From the NCBI GenBank assembly GCA_951799405.1, contig OX637338.1, positions 1,054,001-1,118,000 of the forward strand: DNA of 64,000 nt. Direction: 5' to 3'. Both the position numbers and the translations under genes were made by a program. This DNA is from Agapetus fuscipes. Its lineage: Eukaryota; Arthropoda; Insecta; Trichoptera; Glossosomatidae. Positions 62,814 through 64,000 of the stretch are shown here, piece by piece (within the stretch, counting starts at the first letter, position 1; every line of letters begins with the position of its first letter). Below the pieces are notes generated by a model that was given only the letters and a program-made list of their open reading frames with translations, was not told the DNA's origin and did no database searches.

Positions 62814-64000
62814 TGGCGGATGCTTTAACAAGAACTTTGGTTATATTGAAAGAGAAACAAAAGGTTTATTTTGAAAGAATAAATAATTTATATAAACTAG
62901 GAAAAAATGTTTCTAATTTTGCATCCAGAGAGAATAGTAATTTTTTATCGGCTTCCAAGGAAGCAGGAAGCTGGGTTAAAAAGTACGAAGATTTGATAGA
63001 TCAAATAAATGCACTTTCTTTAGAGATAGACCCAGAGGCAAAGGTAAATTATCAATCACTTATGGCCTTTGAAGAACTTTATAGTAAAATAATGGATGTT
63101 AGGGAAAGAATTTTAAAAACCGAAACACCACATGTATCGACTCAAAGTGGGCCTAGATATGAGGTAAAATTACCACCCATACAAATTCCTTTGTTTGATG
63201 GGAATCCAAAAAATTGGTCACGATTTTTTGAATCCTTTAAGGCAAACGTCCATCTAAATACAGGGTTGTCAGACGCCCAAAGAGTGCAATATTTAACAGG
63301 CAACTTGACGGGAAAGGCAGCGAATATATTTTCGGGAATTGTACCGTCAGCGGAAACCTATAACGTGGTCTGGGACAGTCTTGTTAAAAAATATCAGGAT
63401 AAACGTGCGCTAGGAACATATTACATAAATAATATCCTTGATTTAAAGAAGACCGATCACACGGCTGCCGGTCTTGATGCCTTTATTGAGAAGTATGCCG
63501 CTTCCATTGCAGCATTAAAACAATTAGGTATTGCAGATGTGGGAGATTTTCTTTTATTTAATTGCGCTTTGCGCAAATTGAATTCGTCTACAGTTATGGC
63601 CTTCGAGCTTTCGCTGAAAGACATCGAAATACCTTCTTGTCAGAATCTTATCAGTTTTGTTCAACAACAGGTCAAAATTTTGGAAAGATCGCACGTAAAT
63701 GAATCGAAGTCGGTTTCCGAAGCTTGCCATTCGAATACACGCGTGAGGAATAATATGACAAAATCTGTGAGTGGTCGTGCGTTCCTCGCAAGTGGTAGAG
63801 TGTCTACTGGGGACACTCTCTTTTGCGTTTTGTGTAAACGAAACGACCATAATAAATTACATAAATGTGTGAAATTTAAGAGCTATTCTCCTAAGGAAAG
63901 GTATGAATTTATTAAATCAAAACGGGGTTGCGTTCGTTGTTTGAGTGTTACCCACTGGTCTCATTGTACTGAGACAGGAACTTGTCAAATTTGTAATAAG
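62814..64000 (+). CDS. BEL/Pao LTR retrotransposon gag (5' part of polyprotein, open at window edge)
   Basis: An uninterrupted frame of 395 codons from ATG at 62814 to the window edge, with no stop. The N-terminal third is coiled-coil-like (LVILKEKQKVYFERINN). Then comes LPPIQIPLFDGNPKNWSRFF and a helical block (QRVQYLTGNLTGKAANIF, FIEKYAASIAALKQL), the DUF1759-type gag domain of BEL/Pao elements. It continues into two Cys/His knuckles: CVLCKRNDHNKLHKC, and CVRCLSVTHWSHC followed by CQICNK. Protease, RT and integrase would lie beyond 64000. AT-rich coding unlike the host exons. The open frame suggests a young copy. Confidence 0.93.

Overview
This is a stretch of an animal nuclear genome, almost certainly an insect. 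It has GC-rich coding exons with GT/AG introns, long AT-rich non-coding DNA and very dense retroposon and MITE content. The glial-cells-missing DNA-binding domain has the insect-type spacing and wording (CPNRx[26 protein letters not shown]). Frequent TACCTAC/GTAGGTA strings in the AT-rich DNA resemble moth and butterfly genomes, so Lepidoptera is my tentative guess; this is inference only.

Region 1 (1907-23629, + strand) holds all but the 5' end of an RB1CC1/FIP200 (Atg17/Atg11-type) autophagy scaffold gene. Sixteen exons join in one continuous reading frame of 1438 visible codons plus stop. They run from the N-terminal ubiquitin-like fold, through the Atg13/ULK-binding N-terminal region, a disordered proline-rich linker and a 350-residue coiled coil, to the C-terminal Claw domain and an unusually long tail. 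The start codon lies upstream of the recognisable exons, probably outside the window.

Region 2 (23630-30777) is the intergenic interval between two convergent genes. It contains an hAT MITE, SINEs, and two LINE 3' ends facing each other as a near-palindrome. A low-repeat patch at 28.9-29.8 kb could hide a long 3' UTR or unannotated exons.

Region 3 (30863-36471, - strand) is a five-exon glial-cells-missing (gcm) transcription factor gene, 606 codons, complete from a plausible ATG to the stop. A GC-rich, CCAAT-containing segment at 47.45-47.66 kb is a candidate for its distant promoter.

Region 4 (about 37-62 kb) is repeat-rich and has no host gene I can support. The last 1.2 kb (from 62814) is the open 5' part of a BEL/Pao LTR retrotransposon gag, cut by the window edge.

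The repeat landscape is the most informative part of the window. Two tRNA-derived SINE families (called SINE-A and SINE-B here), a class-II-tRNA-like SINE-C, a 250-bp unit with a (TTAGA)n tail present about 30 times (Rep-L), a retroposon with 10-11 bp target duplications (Rep-X), many LINE 3' ends, and MITEs whose target-site duplications can be read directly (hAT 8 bp, PIF/Harbinger TTA, piggyBac TTAA, TA-type) are nested in one another. Two lineages look like composites that were amplified as units: LINE 3' end + Rep-L, and SINE-B + SINE-A. I found no prokaryotic-type system, CRISPR array, rRNA gene or functional tRNA gene.
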